Assembly (NCBI GenBank): GCA_037179515.1
Contig: JAXCGZ010019245.1
Location: forward strand, 7,501-71,500
Length of the DNA stretch: 64,000 nt
Source of the DNA: Halocaridina rubra
Lineage: Eukaryota; Arthropoda; Malacostraca; Decapoda; Atyidae
Direction of reading: 5' to 3'
Part shown: positions 43,650-56,300 of the stretch, piece after piece
Position numbering within the stretch: position 1 is the first letter of the stretch
How the letters are laid out: each line of letters begins with the position of its first letter
Notes under the pieces: generated by a model
The model's input: only the letters and a program-made list of their open reading frames with translations
The model's database searches: none
Told to the model about the DNA's origin: nothing
Program-made: the position numbers and the translations under genes

Positions 43650-44520
43650 GGCTAAGGAATGAGGCAGAGTCTATGCAATTAAATTTTTGCATAGAGCTAA
43701 CTTTGCCAAACCGAGCTAAGTCTACCTAGAGATCGAATCGATTCACTTTAGCTTGGGAAGGGTTACGAACCCTGAGAAAACTGGCAAATTTGCGAAAATT
43801 AAGAAAATTCTGGGAGGATAGTTCGTAGGATATAAATTTTAGCATGGACTTGATTTTACCAAGCCTAGCTAGAGGTTGTATTACTTTATACGCCTGCCTA
43901 AGTAGGGTACTAAACCAGTTGAAAACTGGTAAATTAATGATAATTAACAGAATTATAACTGTATTTCTGCAAGTATCTAATATTTACACCTTAACGTCAA
44001 ATACATCCACAATTTGGCCAAAACCACGACTTCTCATAACTGTCACAAATTTCACTTCCCCCTTGCCAACAATAACAATAGCCATATTTCACTTCCATGA
44101 TCATATTAACGCTTTATTTTACCCTCAATAAACACAGACTTAATTCATTTTTATATTTAATTCCTCAAGAATATCAGGAAAGGCCCAAAACTGCTATATT
44201 TTGACAAAATGTAATAATAATTTTTCACTCCATCTAGCGTTTCGCGCTACCAGCCGGGAGTTGTAAACAAACGTGACGTCATTTATGATGGTTCTTTTTT
44301 CAAAATATACTTGATTTATTTTATTCGGTAAAGTCTTAAATAAATTGAAATTATTTTTTTTATTTAATTCATGTCATTCTTACATGAATAAATACAATAT
44401 ATATTTTTCTTAGTATTGATGTATTTACTACGAAATTTGACTTATCTTATTTAAGAGGAAAGTATAATACTGCCTTTATAACTTCGCATTAAAAAATCCA
44501 AACTTTGAAATATAAATATT
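43650..44520. other. BRMS1 upstream region
   Basis: The region 5' of the BRMS1 start is AT-rich with a locally GC-richer block at 44230-44285 that could be a promoter. No second gene is seen. Confidence 0.4.
44274..44281. promoter_or_regulatory. CRE-like palindrome TGACGTCA
   Basis: A perfect TGACGTCA (CREB/ATF consensus) lies in a GC-richer block about 625 bp upstream of the BRMS1 ATG. The placement fits a promoter, but the functional role is an inference. Confidence 0.35.
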
Positions 44521-44522
44521 CT

Positions 44523-44523
44523 G

Positions 44524-44564
<41 letters not shown>

Positions 44565-44710
44565 GTTGCTGCTGTTGTTGTTAATGTCCGTCCACTGATT
44601 ATTGCTCGTGAAAACACAATTTTTTCCTCCTTTCAATAATAATAATAATAATAATAACAGTAGTAGTAGCAGTAATAGTAGGAGTAGTAGTAGTGATGTT
44701 ATCTTTTTAC
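44523..44710. repeat. (ATT)n, then (AAT)n and (AGT)n arrays
   Basis: About 14 ATT units (44523-44565) face AAT units (44635-44658) and AGT units (44660-44695), again in inverted arrangement. SINE-2-like GTCACGGACTCCCTTTTCTA follows at 44710. Confidence 0.9.
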
Positions 44711-44905
44711 GTCACGGACTCCCTTTTCTATAAAGGGTTCAGACGGTGCCTTTAACAGTGGGTATGTACTTAAGTCGCCTAGTGAGATGACAGGGGCTAG
44801 GCAGTGCTTATTTTATTTATTACACATTTTGTATTCTGACTTTTAATATCTAATTTCCATTTTCTATAATGATTGCTTTTTAGATATCTGTGGCATTTAT
44901 GCCTT

Positions 44906-45021
<116 letters not shown>

Positions 45022-45204
45022 AAGCTCTTTAAAACCATCTTATGAAAATTTATATTTAATTTGTGTCTTTTAGATCAGTTGTGACCACCCTATTGGCTTC
45101 ACTGTAATATAAATTCATGTTAAAAATAATAATTTAATTATTGTAAAATCTATTTAATAGACAATTGCTTACTTTACCTGGTGACGAGATTAGTCCCAAT
45201 TATC

Positions 45205-45275
45205 AATTTACCTAATTGTGCTCACGGGAAAGAGCCCTATGCTCGTATCTCCCCGTCTCCGGGTCGAATACCAGT
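45205..45275 (-). mobile_element. LINE-A 3' tail fragment
   Basis: TTACCTAATTGTGCTCACGG, GAAAGAGCCCTATGCTCG and TATCTCCCCGTCTCC, inverted relative to the copy starting at 45420. Confidence 0.8.
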
Positions 45276-45419
45276 GGGAATTTAGACACACCAAATATCG
45301 AAGCCTTTTCACAGTTGATAATAAATAAATAACTCAGATACAATAATATAAAAAATATTTTTAGGTACAGAGCCCCCCCCCCACACACACACACAATCAA
45401 TGGCTAGAATAGGTGGAAA

Positions 45420-46025
45420 TGTTTTGTGTCTGAATGGAGAAGAGTTAGTAGTGGAGTTCCACAGGGTTCAGTTTTGGGGCCACTTTTGTTCCTTGTATAT
45501 GTAAATGACCTACCAGAGTCTGTAAATTCATTCATGAATATGTTTGCAGATGATGCAAAGATTGTGAAGAAAGTAAAAAACGAGAACAATGGTAGAGAAC
45601 TTCAGGAGGATCTAAATAATCTGCATGAGTGGTCAGAAAAGTGGCTAATGAAATTCAATACTTCAAAATGTAAGGTAATGAGAATGGGTACAAGTGCAAG
45701 AAGGCCCAAGCTTGACTACTCGGTGGCTGGAGTACAACTTCAAGAGACAGAAAATGAGAGAGATCTAGGAGTAAACATACTGGCAGATTTGTCTCCAGAA
45801 ATACATATAAATGGCATAGTAAGGGCAGCATATGCATTCTAATCAAATGTAAGGGTAGCCTTCAGGCACATGGACAAGGAAATGTTCAGAAATATTTATG
45901 TAACCTATGTGAGGCCAAGACTCGAATATGCAGCCCCCTTTTGGAATCCGCACTTGAAAAAGCACATAGCTAAGCTTGAAAAAGTTCAAAGACATGCCAC
46001 GAAACTGGTGCCAGAAATACGCAAT
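45420..46025 (+). mobile_element. CR1-type LINE-A, 5' segment of an interrupted copy
   Basis: The frame 45426-45842 encodes RT motifs SSGVPQGSVLGPLLFLVY and FADDAKIVKKV, then NTSKCKVMRMGTS. After a stop near 45840 the frame shifts and continues VTYVRPRLEYAAPFWNPHL and AKLEKVQRHATKLVPEIRN, where it is cut at 46025. The rest of the element resumes at 47164. Confidence 0.92.
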
Positions 46026-47163
46026 TTTAACAATGGTTAAAAGACAGAAAACAGAGGGTTTGCATAAATGGAGAGAAATCAGAGTGGGGCTCGGTTACAA
46101 GCGGGGTACCACAAGGCTCGGTACTGGGTCCTCTATTATTCATCGTATATCTAAATGATCTGGATTCGGATATCAGTAGTAACCTAAGTAAATTCGCAGA
46201 CGACACTAAAATAGGTAGAACTATAAATGGAAAAGAAGACATTCATGCTTTACAGGAAGATCTAAATAGATTATCTGAATGGTCGGACAAATGGCAAATG
46301 GAATTTAATGTTGAAAAATGTAAAGTAGTTAAAATGGGTACTATAAAAGACAATACTAGTTATAAGCTACATAACCATGAAATCATGAGTTCTCAGTGTG
46401 AAAGGGATTTGGGAGTTCTTGTGAGTAGTAGTCTTAAGCCAAGAGAGCAATGCACAGCAGTCAGAAATAAAGCAAACAGAATTTTAGGATTTATCTCAAG
46501 AAGCGTCAGCAATAGGACGGAAAAAGTTATTTTGCAGCTCTATCTTGCATTAGTTAGGCCCCATTTAGATTATGCTGTGCAATTCTGGTCACCCTATTAT
46601 AGAATGGAAATTGAATCCTTGGAGAGAGTGCAACGAAGAATGACCAAGATGATACACAATATCAGAAATCTACCATATGAGGACAGATTAAAAAAACTTA
46701 ATCTACATTCTCTAGAGAGGCGAAGAGTTAGGGGGGATATGATTGAAGTGTATAAATGGTTTAAAGGGATTAACAAGGGAGATATTAATAAAGTTTTAAA
46801 AATTCATGATCAAACCAGAACTCGTAATAATGGATTTAAGCTTGATAAATTTAGGTTCAGAAGGGAAATTGGTAAAAATTGGTTTGGTAATAGAGTAGCT
46901 GATGCATGGAACAAGCTTCCTAGTATGATAGTAAATGCCAATACCTTAGACACCTTCAAATGTAGATTAGATAGACATATGACAGAGGTAGGGTGGGTAT
47001 GAATAGGTTAGTGCTTATTAGAAAAATAATAAAAAGAAAAACAGAATAAATAAGTAGAGTAGAATAGAATAGGTTAGACATGCTGAAAATACAATTCAAA
47101 AATGGAGCTGCCTCGTGTGTGCCAGTAGACATGTTGCAGTGTCCTCTGTTCTTATGTTCTTAT
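46026..47163 (+). mobile_element. CR1-type LINE-B inserted into LINE-A
   Basis: One open frame of 323 codons (46031-47002) runs without a stop. It starts QWLKDRKQRVCINGEKSEW and holds TSGVPQGSVLGPLLFIVYLN, KFADDTKIGRTI, RPHLDYAVQFWSPYY, RRRVRGDMIEVYKWFKG, RTRNNGFKLDKFRFR and RVADAWNKLPSMIVNANTLD. It is 5'-truncated within the RT domain. The 3' end is a short TTCTTATG octamer repeat (47149-47163), a CR1-like feature. The clean frame suggests a recent insertion. Confidence 0.92.
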
Positions 47164-47718
<555 letters not shown>

Positions 47719-47906
47719 TTGATGTCTTGATTGGTGAAAGCAGGGTATGCGAGAGAAGGCACCAGCAGAGAGGCATATATGACTCGCAGACGGGTACTCT
47801 CATGCGGGCATGCGGGCATTATGGTATAATTGATTAAATAAGGAATAATCATATGTTTGAGGTTCCCAAAGTAATGACCTATCGGAGGGGGCATGGTGAG
47901 TGTTTT

Positions 47907-47966
47907 ATTATTATTATTATTATTATTAATATTATTATTATCATTATTTCGACTACTACTACTTTA
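47907..47966. repeat. (ATT)n and (ACT)n microsatellite
   Basis: About 12 ATT units with an interruption, then four ACT units. Confidence 0.93.
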
Positions 47967-47974
47967 AATTGTAT

Positions 47975-48200
47975 TCCATTCATTAATCTGAGACCAAGGG
48001 CCGCCTGCAGTCCATTTTGGGTCATGAATGTGGTTCGTCATCCGCAGCTTGTGAATCATCCTGATATCCATGGGAATATTTTTCGTGAAGTGTGTCTAAG
48101 CAGACGGTCTGCACCTCCTCGTGGTAGACAGGCGAACACGCGCACAACCCGCATTTCTGGCTGTAAAGGTCCCAAGTCGTCAATTAATTTCTATTTTTTC
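47975..48200 (+). other. GC-richer block with unassigned open frame
   Basis: It has noticeably higher GC than its flanks. One frame reads MNVVRHPQLVNHPDIHGN, then a basic Arg/Ser/Pro-rich stretch. I do not recognise it; it may be an exon or part of an old element. Confidence 0.25.
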
Positions 48201-49850
48201 TATTTCTTATATTCGTCTTCAGAATTTCTATTTAATACTTATTATAGATTATTTAAATCATAGTAATTACGCGTATGTATACATGGATTTGGTAAAATAT
48301 TATTAAATGTTTTAATAAAGTTCTTAAATAGATACCTGGCAACTGAACTGAAATTCCTGGCACGAATACAGATCTCCGGAGAACCTCTGTTGGGGCCGGA
48401 CTCCCCCTCCTATGAAAATGCCGAAGAAGATGTTTTCTCAAGATTTTTATCTTCTATAGAATTTATTAGCAGTTATTAAGCAAAACTAATTCTCAGAAAT
48501 AATCTCTATCTCATCTGGATAATATACTGATGCAGAATTTTAACTAAAATAACGATAGATCATTGTTATATGACGAGAGTAATTTTTAATTTAAAAGAAT
48601 GGGTTGTCCACTTCGGTTTTGGGGAGGAAAAAAGAGCTTTTTACATTTGGCCAACTTGTGGAGCCGTTCCATTATTGATTATCAATTAATAGTTTCTGAA
48701 CTTTTTTTTATTAATAATTATGTCAAATTATTTTTTTCAGAGACATTTTACAGTGAATTTGAAAAAAAAAATAAACCTTAATTTAACGTGAAACCGATTA
48801 TTCAAAGTCATTTGAAGCGCCTTATAGACTCAAAATGGCGTCGAAGAAGGGTATTGACCAAAGAATCCGAATCTTAAATTCAGAAGGGGGTTTGTGACAA
48901 AATATAGGGCTGGGGGGCGAGAGATCCCAGCCAACAGTTAGTTAGAAGAGAGATTCCACCTACATTTATTACTCTCGTATTTACAAGAGTGCTCCTCGCG
49001 TTCTCTGTTCAAGAAGGGTCTTATATAGGTAGGTATTAAATGGCAGAGCAATCTTAAATGTAAGAAAATATTAATAAGATCATCCAAAAGATAATATAAA
49101 TCATTCCGTGTATGAAAAGAATAAGAAAACACCTCTAAAAGGGTCAAATATATATTGTTTAAGTTTCGGTTTTCGAGAGGACGAGAGAGCGACATAAATT
49201 GGAATGTAGGTAAAATATATTTTTTTTACCTGTAATTAGTGATTAGCGGTGCATAATTAGATACATGTTTGAGTGAATGGTTTAGGTATTGATGGAAGAT
49301 GTTTATGTTTATATAAAGAGTGAAGAGATTCGGTTTTGCGAGTGGAAAATTACGATATAAAAATAAAAATTTGGGGTTGATTGAACTTTTCACGTCTCAG
49401 TATGGGCGTCGAGAGCAGAGGAAATTCACGTATTCACGGACGTAATAATCCGGAAGTGGTTCGTATTTTTTTCCGTTTTCCTGTCCGTATTCTTGTTTTT
49501 TTATGCTTGTTTCCTTTTTCGCTTTTTTTTGCGATTATACATTCGTTATTTTAATAATCTATGTACGAAATAGTGTTGTACTTTAACGACCACGTGTGTT
49601 GAAATGTATTTATAGAATTTAAAGTAAACTGAGATTGCAGACGTACCATTTTTTTTCCCTTTCTAGCTAATACCTGCTCTCTCATCAGCCCGAGTAACAC
49701 CATGTACAATATATACTGACAGGTACGTACATCCAGAGCTCAGACTTGGAGATAAATAGATTTATGGGCCCTGTTGTTTTTCATATGTGAATTAGTGTTT
49801 GTGAAATCCGATAACAGGGGAATGATTAAGTACAACTTGGTGCTGGTACG
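48201..49850. other. Spacer, no gene recognised
   Basis: AT-rich DNA. A SINE-1-like GTTAGGAAGGGCATC with tail loss lies at 49865-49905. No other element is supported. Confidence 0.4.
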
Positions 49851-49986
49851 AGACCCGGTTAAGTGGAGTAGGTTGGTGTTAGGAAGGGCATCTGTCCGTA
49901 AAAGTTTAAGTCAGAATTAGTCACTATATCAGAATCTACATCGTGTTTCAGCGTAATAAATAACCCCCCCCCCATCATGCTATTGC

Positions 49987-49989
<3 letters not shown>

Positions 49990-50059
<70 letters not shown>

Positions 50060-50097
50060 CTTTCCAAGCTCATGAAGGAAATTGTAGGTATCTATAT

Positions 50098-50151
<54 letters not shown>

Positions 50152-50214
50152 CTTTCCAAGCTCATGAAGTAAAATTGTAGGTATCTATATGGGTAGGGAG
50201 AGAGAGAGAGAGAG
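49990..50214. repeat. (GA)n modules with a 44-bp spacer, tandem
   Basis: Two GA arrays (49990-50056, 50099-50149) are each followed by ATCTTTCCAAGCTCATGAAG and TTGTAGGTATCTATAT. A third short GA array follows. Confidence 0.93.
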
Positions 50215-50259
50215 GTGTCAAATGCATTCCAGTTTTGTAGTGCAATCTCTTCCTGGTTG

Positions 50260-50600
50260 TTGTTCTGGCTTGGAGACGGGGAATAACGCACCATTATTCC
50301 CGCCTTCCACATATAGGTGTGTGATAACCGTGCCCTGGCTTAGAGACAGGGAATTACAGTGTGTTATTACATTACATCTCGTTTCCTATTGTGTTTGGTA
50401 TTTTGTAAAAAGAAAAAAAAAAGATTCGCTCGGAAACGGGGAATTACGTTTTCATGGATGCTTTTGCCGTACACTACATATATTTATATTTGTATAATGC
50501 CCACGGTGTGGCTTAGATACGGGGAATTACTAAAAATAAATAATTTTGTGGTAGTTATCCGGTCATAAATACTGGCTTGGAAACGGTGAAGTATAAATAT
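50260..50600. repeat. Tandem repeat, about 70-80 bp, five units
   Basis: The core GGCTTGGAGACGGGGAATTA recurs with drift at about 50267, 50336, 50428, 50511 and 50573. Confidence 0.8.
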
Positions 50601-50614
50601 AAATTCCCACCCTG

Positions 50615-50638
50615 TTATTATTATTATTATTATTATTA

Positions 50639-50682
<44 letters not shown>
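50615..50682. repeat. (TTA)n microsatellite
   Basis: About 22 units with one G substitution. Confidence 0.96.
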
Positions 50683-50685
<3 letters not shown>

Positions 50686-50904
50686 TTCCCTTAAAGTTAT
50701 AATATCAGTTAATAATAACGAAAATCACCGGATCAAACAATGCGTGATAAAGTGTGACCGCTGCTCAGAGTTGGTGTCACACTTTCTGAAGTTCGAATAC
50801 AGAGTTTCGCTGACTTTTACTTCTATCGAGAGAGAGAGAGAGTATATTCCGCTGTGGTTTATCGTGAGTAAGGTAAGAAAAAAAAATAGGAAAAGGGTGT
50901 AGAA

Positions 50905-51440
50905 TTAGGAATCCTTCTCTTACTTCTAACTTGGATTCTCTCTCTCTTCGCCGTAAGGTATCTTCCCTTTCGCTTTTCTATCGCTACTACTTCCATCGCT
51001 GCTCTGATGAGTTGGTGAGTTGCATCCCTCCTCCACTGCCGAGGCCGCGTAACACTCGCCAAGCGGCCTCATCTCACAGGTACTGTGTGGAGATTTGTAG
51101 CTCGCGGATTGGTCGGTGCAGCGACTGCTTCTTCCCATCTACCTCCAGACTCTGGAACTCTCTTCCTCCTTCTGTCTTTCCTAGTTCTTACGACCTTTCA
51201 TCCTTCAAAAAGCAGATCTATCGTCATCTCAGAGCCTAGTCCTCCATATCTCTGGGTCCTCTTTACTTTGACTGTTTTTTCTGTCTGTCGTTTTCCTTTG
51301 TGTGACATTACCTCATCTCTGCCTTGCCCTTAACTTTTTCTTTTCCTTCGTCTTGGTATTTTATCATGCCCGGGCCTTTGTTGATGAGGGCAGTTTCTTC
51401 CTGTCCCGGTGTCACACTCTTAAAAAAAAAAAAAAAAAAA
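50905..51440 (+). mobile_element. Non-LTR LINE 3' end with poly-A tail
   Basis: The frame 50931-51239 ends a LINE ORF: SLRRKVSSLSLFYRYYFH, RPRNTRQAASSH and STSRLWNSLPPSVFPSSYDL, then FKKQIYRHLRA and a stop. The 3' UTR closes with GTCCCGGTGTCACACTCTTA and A20. The clade is not determined. It is 5'-truncated. Its terminal sequence is shared with SINE-4. Confidence 0.85.
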
Positions 51441-51529
51441 AGGAATAAAAAAAAAAGGAGGAAGAAGGGAAGATCTCTAGCCGTAGGGGATGTTTCTTAT
51501 CTATAGCATATTTCTCATTCCAAAGCGCC

Positions 51530-51786
51530 CATTTCTTCTTCATCTTCTTCGTCTTCTTCATATTTTTTCTCTTTCTTCTTCTTCTTCTTCTTCTTCTTCT
51601 TCTTCTTCTCTTCATCATATTCTACTTCTTCTTCATCATATTCTTCTTCTTCTTCTTCTTCTTCTTCTTCTTCTTCTTCTTTTTCATATATTTATTTTCT
51701 TCATCATCATATTTTTTTTTCTTCTTCATATTTTTATTTTCTTCTTCATCATCATCGTATTTCTTCTTCTTCTTCTTCTTCTTCTT
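51530..51786. repeat. (TTC)n/(TTCATC)n microsatellite
   Basis: TTC and CTTCAT units with interruptions over about 255 bp. The open frames there are artefacts. Confidence 0.95.
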
Positions 51787-51999
51787 GAGAAGTTGCTCCT
51801 TGCAACTACTAGTATTAGTATTAGCAAGATATGGCGTTCATATAATTTTGAATTGATGTGCAACTAATAGTCAAATAACATATTTGTCTTTGATCAAAGA
51901 ATATCAATTGTTATCTGATAACTTTTTTTCATATATAATTGGTCCTTTACAGATTTTGAAATTTTTTTTTATCCTTATATAACACAGTTTTATATCACA

Positions 52000-52125
52000 T
52001 TTAGACCCTATCAAATGGGGGTGGACACACATGTCGGTTGGGAATGAAGGCTAGAGATGCCCTTCCTGATGTCTTTGGGTGGGATCGAATCCATATTAGT
52101 GGCTTCATGATTTGCTAGGAGTATT
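52000..52125 (-). repeat. SINE-1 copy
   Basis: TAGACCCTATCAAATGGGGG, GGAATGAAGGCTAGAGATGC and CCTTCCTGATGTCTTTGGG. Confidence 0.78.
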
Positions 52126-52304
52126 TTTTTTATCCTTGGACTGTTGATCAACAAGAACCTGACAAAACAGACCCAATAATTTTTTTTTCTTTTAAGGTTT
52201 TGCTTGTTTTAGCCATATTTTTTATTTTTAAATATCATGCAACAGTCTTTATGCATATGCAAAAACATCATGTATCCAAATTAGTAAAGGTTGCTTATAA
52301 TTGG

Positions 52305-52465
52305 GGACTGCGGTAGCTCAGTGGTAGAGTTCACAAGTAGGGAAGCGACTAACGTGGGTTTGAGAACACCTTTGAAAGTTACAAAGGGAATGCAATCCTA
52401 ATACTTTAACTCCAATCTGTCTGTGTGTACCCTCATTCATGGAGACTAATTGTGATTGTGTAGCT
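52305..52465 (+). repeat. SINE-1 copy with a well-kept box A
   Basis: The head GGACTGCGGTAGCTCAGTGG with TAGAG shows the tRNA origin. The tail ends CATTCATGGAGACTAATTGT. It lies upstream of the homeobox gene. Confidence 0.85.
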
Positions 52466-52521
52466 AATCAGATATATTATTTTGCAGGCTGTTAACAGGT
52501 TTCTTTTTGTCCCATTTTCAG

Positions 52522-52914
52522 GTGTCTATGCTCGAGAAGTACTTCAAAACAAGTGGTGCTAAAATAACTCAGGAATATACATCTCTGTTTTATCTTACAT
52601 GATATAGTTAATTGTTGTCATGCTGGACTCTGCAAGACTGCAGCCTCCCTCAGCTGTTAAAGTACAGAGGCTTCATACTCATGCATACTTTTGCACGCAG
52701 AGTCATCGTTGCTATCTGTGATGTAAATAATTTCTTATGTTTCTCATAATGTAAATATTCTAGTGCCTTATGTGTGCCTTACTGTGGTGCAGTGCAAAGA
52801 AACTTGTAATTATGAATGTATGTCTCAAAATCTAGAAGATAGATTTTGCTAACACAGATCTGAGGATAAAATTCACATGACGGTGGAACTGCGAATTTCT
52901 TGGTGATTGCCAAG
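52522..52914 (+). promoter_or_regulatory. Probable 5' UTR exon of the homeobox gene
   Basis: A plausible acceptor (CCCATTTTCAG at 52511-52521) precedes it. It has an in-frame stop (TAA at 52867) before the chosen ATG, and short upstream ATGs out of frame. Confidence 0.45.
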
Positions 52915-54495
52915 ATGCTAACTCAACTGGAACTCTTGACTGCTTCCGGGACAGCAGGAAATGATGAAGACAGCGGAATGTCCGTTTCACCGCTGGATGG
53001 CCTGACGGATTACCCTATTGAACAGACTGAGTTTGAATACTTTGAATCGACCCTAGGTAGCGATTCTTACTATGATGTATCTCCACCACATGACATTCAG
53101 GACAGTTTACCTCCCCCTCCATCTTTGACTACTTCAACAGTGTACACGAGTTCCTCTCTGTATGACACAAGCCTGTCCAACGGGTCTTCTGTAGTGCTGC
53201 CCAAGCAGGAAGATGACATGAAATCATTTCAGGATGATGGTCTGGAGGCTTTCCAAAATGAGGATATTAAACCATTACAAGATATAAGTTTAAAGAGTTT
53301 CAAATCAGAACTGCAGCCTCTAAGCGAAGTTTTAGAGGCATCTCAGAATAATCCTGAAGGAGTTTATGGTGGAAGCATGAAATTCACAGAGGACAGAATC
53401 ACATTTGAAGACGATTCAACCACCTACAGTGGATTTTCCAATGATGTTTTCGACAGCAATAGTATGACAGCTGCAGATTTTAATTTAGGAAGTTTATACG
53501 ACACTTTTGATGCAAATCTTCATGCAAATATTGTTCCTGAGACTAGAACGACATTTGATGAGGGTAAATATATCTTGATTGTTATAGATAACTTATCACT
53601 ATCCAATGTATGTTATACTAAATTGTAGTTTTGAGTGTTTATGTTTCTGGAAACTTAATGATTTTGTTTATTTCTTTACTCTTGCAGTTTTTAAACAGTA
53701 TTTGTATTTGCTCTCTTATTTCATTCCTGTTTTGACCAGTTTCATAAATGATAGTTACGAAGATTAAGAGAAAAATATGATTGTGACTGCTTTGTTTCTC
53801 AACCAGGTAACGGGAAAGGGAAGATAGGACCTCTTCAGAGACGTGCTTTGGACTCTATATTCAGTGTAACTGAGAAACCATCGAGAGGACTTGTTCTTCA
53901 TATTGCTGCTGAGTTGGGACTCCATCATTTAACGGTAAAAAATTTCTTCTCAAATGGTCGCCGGAGACTGCGAAGAGCAGCTGCAAGACTCAATGACCCA
54001 GAGAGAACTAGAAGAGAAAATGAGCGCAGAAAAGAGAAGAGGAGATTGGCAGCAAAGGCTTCTGCTGCTTTGTCGAGTGGAGAAAATAAAAGTAACAACA
54101 ACTCACTTCACAGCACCAAAGTTTTGTCACCACGGTCATCCACAGAATCGCCATCCCCAAAGGAAACTCCTTTCATCTCTCTGGAACGTAGAGCCTTAAT
54201 GGAGAAATTGGCTGATAAAGTTCAGAGAAGCAAAGCACAAAAATCACTGGCTAATGACTTAGGAATGTTGCATTCCACTACCTCCACTGATTACTTCCGA
54301 AATCCTCAGGAGTTGATAGCTCAGCCACCTAATGATATTCTCTCCCAAGCATCACAAGATATTTTGTCTCAGTCTACGCAAGGATTGCTGAGTGAGTTTC
54401 CTCATGACTTCTTGGTGGAGACTACACCTGATCTTAGCCAAAGTAGTGCCTCCTCTTTGCTTAACCCAAACACTGATCCATGGAACTTTTTCTAA
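52915..54495 (+). CDS. ONECUT-type homeodomain protein without a visible CUT domain
   Basis: Two exons, 52915-53563 and 53807-54495, with a 243-bp GT-AG intron in phase 1, total 1338 nt and 445 aa. Exon 1 (residues 1-216) is acidic, Ser/Thr-rich and looks like an activation region. It holds a loose repeat of KSFQDDGLEAFQNEDIKPLQ type. Exon 2 opens with a homeodomain (about residues 218-275): LQRRALDSIF, PSRGLVLHIAAELGLHHL and TVKNFFSNGRRRLRR. The helix 3 pattern NFFxNxRRR, with Phe at homeodomain position 48 and Asn51, is that of ONECUT factors; here position 50 is Ser instead of their Met. A basic stretch (RTRRENERRKEKRR) follows, a likely nuclear signal. The C-terminus has NDILSQASQDILSQSTQGLL repeats and ends DPWNFF. 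ONECUT proteins normally carry a CUT domain just before the homeodomain, and neither exon nor the short intron encodes one. AATAAA is at 54854-54859. It is probably a nuclear transcription factor; orthology is unresolved. Confidence 0.8.
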
Positions 54496-54870
54496 TTCTT
54501 TCTCTATAAAAGGGTAAATTGTTTAGCTTTATGTTAACTAGATTTCTTGCAATTGGATTGCACGCCATGTGCCTTTAGAAGTGGTATGGCAGTGATCCTA
54601 AATATTGAGAGCAGGACTCTTTACTGTCAATAGTCCATAATGACATTCCCTACTTATCCTCTTCCATATGTGTTCCTGAGGTCAGAAGTTTGGGAATATA
54701 TTATTTATTTATTAATTTATTATTTAATGATGTCACTATAGTGATTATCATCATTTGCTAGTCATCCAGGAATAATTTAGAGTATTGTTTCTTCAGCTAT
54801 GGAGAACATTTCTCAAATTCCTTACAGTATTAAGTTAATGTGGTTATGTGTGAAATAAAAATATTATGCA
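54496..54870 (+). promoter_or_regulatory. 3' UTR of the homeobox gene
   Basis: An AT-rich UTR with TTATTTATTTATTAATTTAT (AU-rich element-like) at 54701-54722 and a poly-A signal AATAAA at 54854-54859. Confidence 0.5.
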
Positions 54871-55799
54871 GAATATGTCAATATTCTCCTTCAGTAATAT
54901 AAGTTCATTAGCATTTAAATGTCCTTATAGTTCATGGTTACATTTTCTGATACAAAATTGTGTATCTGCAAGGCTTGGAAGAAGTGTGTTTGTACTAGAA
55001 CTGAAAAGGTAAGTCGATGCCTTTGTATACAAAAATATATAATGCAAAATGTGTAATGGGAGTATTTTCCTTTTAATGCAATGCATTTCATAAGAGGTTT
55101 GTTGTAATGTTATCAAACTCTTTGTACAATGATTCTGTTTCACTCCCAAGAGAAACACCCACGACTTGATCAACTCATTTTTCAACTCTCTCCCCTGTGA
55201 CTTGGACAATGTGAACCACAGGTTATGTAGATCTTCTTTCTGTAAACAAAATATGTTGAAAATGCAAGAGCTTCTTCACACACTGCTAAGTCTGTATAAA
55301 GCAGCACAATGCTCCTTCTTGGGCTCAATGCCAAACAGTCTTGTCAACCTTTAAGGAAATAGCTATAACAGTTGATGGTGTATATTGTCTGAAAACAGGA
55401 GCTTTTGCCATAAAAGAAGGAGCAAGAACTATAAGTCTACTGTGCCAGCTGACAAGATTTAGGCCAGGGTCAACTCGAGTTATTTTAGGGCATCAACTGG
55501 CTGCCAATTCTACTGGGGGTGTCAGACTTTACCACACTTAAGTACCTTGTACTGTTCTGTACTTCCTGGTTTACACACCCATCTCCATATGATGCTTTAG
55601 GAGATTATTTACTATATACAGTAACATTTTCTTCAGGTTCCAGTTGCACGAAAATAAAAGACGTCACTGGTACTTCTTTTAACTTAGCAGCTTAAATGAG
55701 TACATCATTAGGTGTGAAAAGCATCGTATAATGGAGCACTTCTTTTCCAAAAGCGACATATTGATTATTTATTTAGCAGCTAAAAGAACAGTAATAGCT
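54871..55799. other. Spacer, no gene recognised
   Basis: Short open frames on both strands show no motif. The block at 55150-55540 is slightly GC-richer, but I cannot assign it. Confidence 0.35.
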
Positions 55800-55955
55800 T
55801 ACTCTTAGAGTGCACGGGTCAGGAAGTGACAAGCCCATGTCTGAGCCCACCGTGGGGAGTTAAAAAGGGCATCCAGTCTTAATTCCCTAGCTCCAACATG
55901 TCTTTGTCCATCCCCATGCATGGGGACTAATTGTGAAGCATAAAATGGTGCATAT
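55800..55955 (+). repeat. SINE-1 copy, near full length
   Basis: AGAGTGCACGGGTCAGGAAG, CCCACCGTGGGGAGTTAAAA, GGGCATCCAGTCTTAATTCC and CATAAAATGGTGCA. Confidence 0.87.
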
Positions 55956-56104
55956 TTATCTGCTTAAGCTAATCTAATAAGCTACTGGGCGTGTCAGAAT
56001 GCTGATAGAACAATACTGTCATGGTTCTGGGCTTCCCAGTATACACATTGCTTGTATATAAATCTATAAATATTTGTATGTATCTGTATACATATTCAGT
56101 ATAT

Positions 56105-56300
56105 ACAATGGCCACTATCCATCTCTTAGATGAGGTGGCTGACTCGAAGCATACATCCATTCACAAGAAAGCTAATTCACCTATTCTTGTTCATAGCTCC
56201 CTCGAAATAATGGGCTATCACAAATCTCTCCCTTCACTACACTGCATGTGTCACCCACGGGGTAAGTGGGGAAGATTATTCTTCCATGAGACCCAACAAC
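56105..56300. repeat. Repeat family R, long copy
   Basis: GGCTGACTCGAAGCATACAT, CATAGCTCCCTCGAAATAAT and GTCACCCACGGGGTAAGTGG follow the family order. Confidence 0.65.

Noticed and set aside
52900..52914. TTG as start of the homeobox frame
   Set aside because: A normal ATG at 52915 is five codons downstream, with an in-frame stop upstream at 52867.
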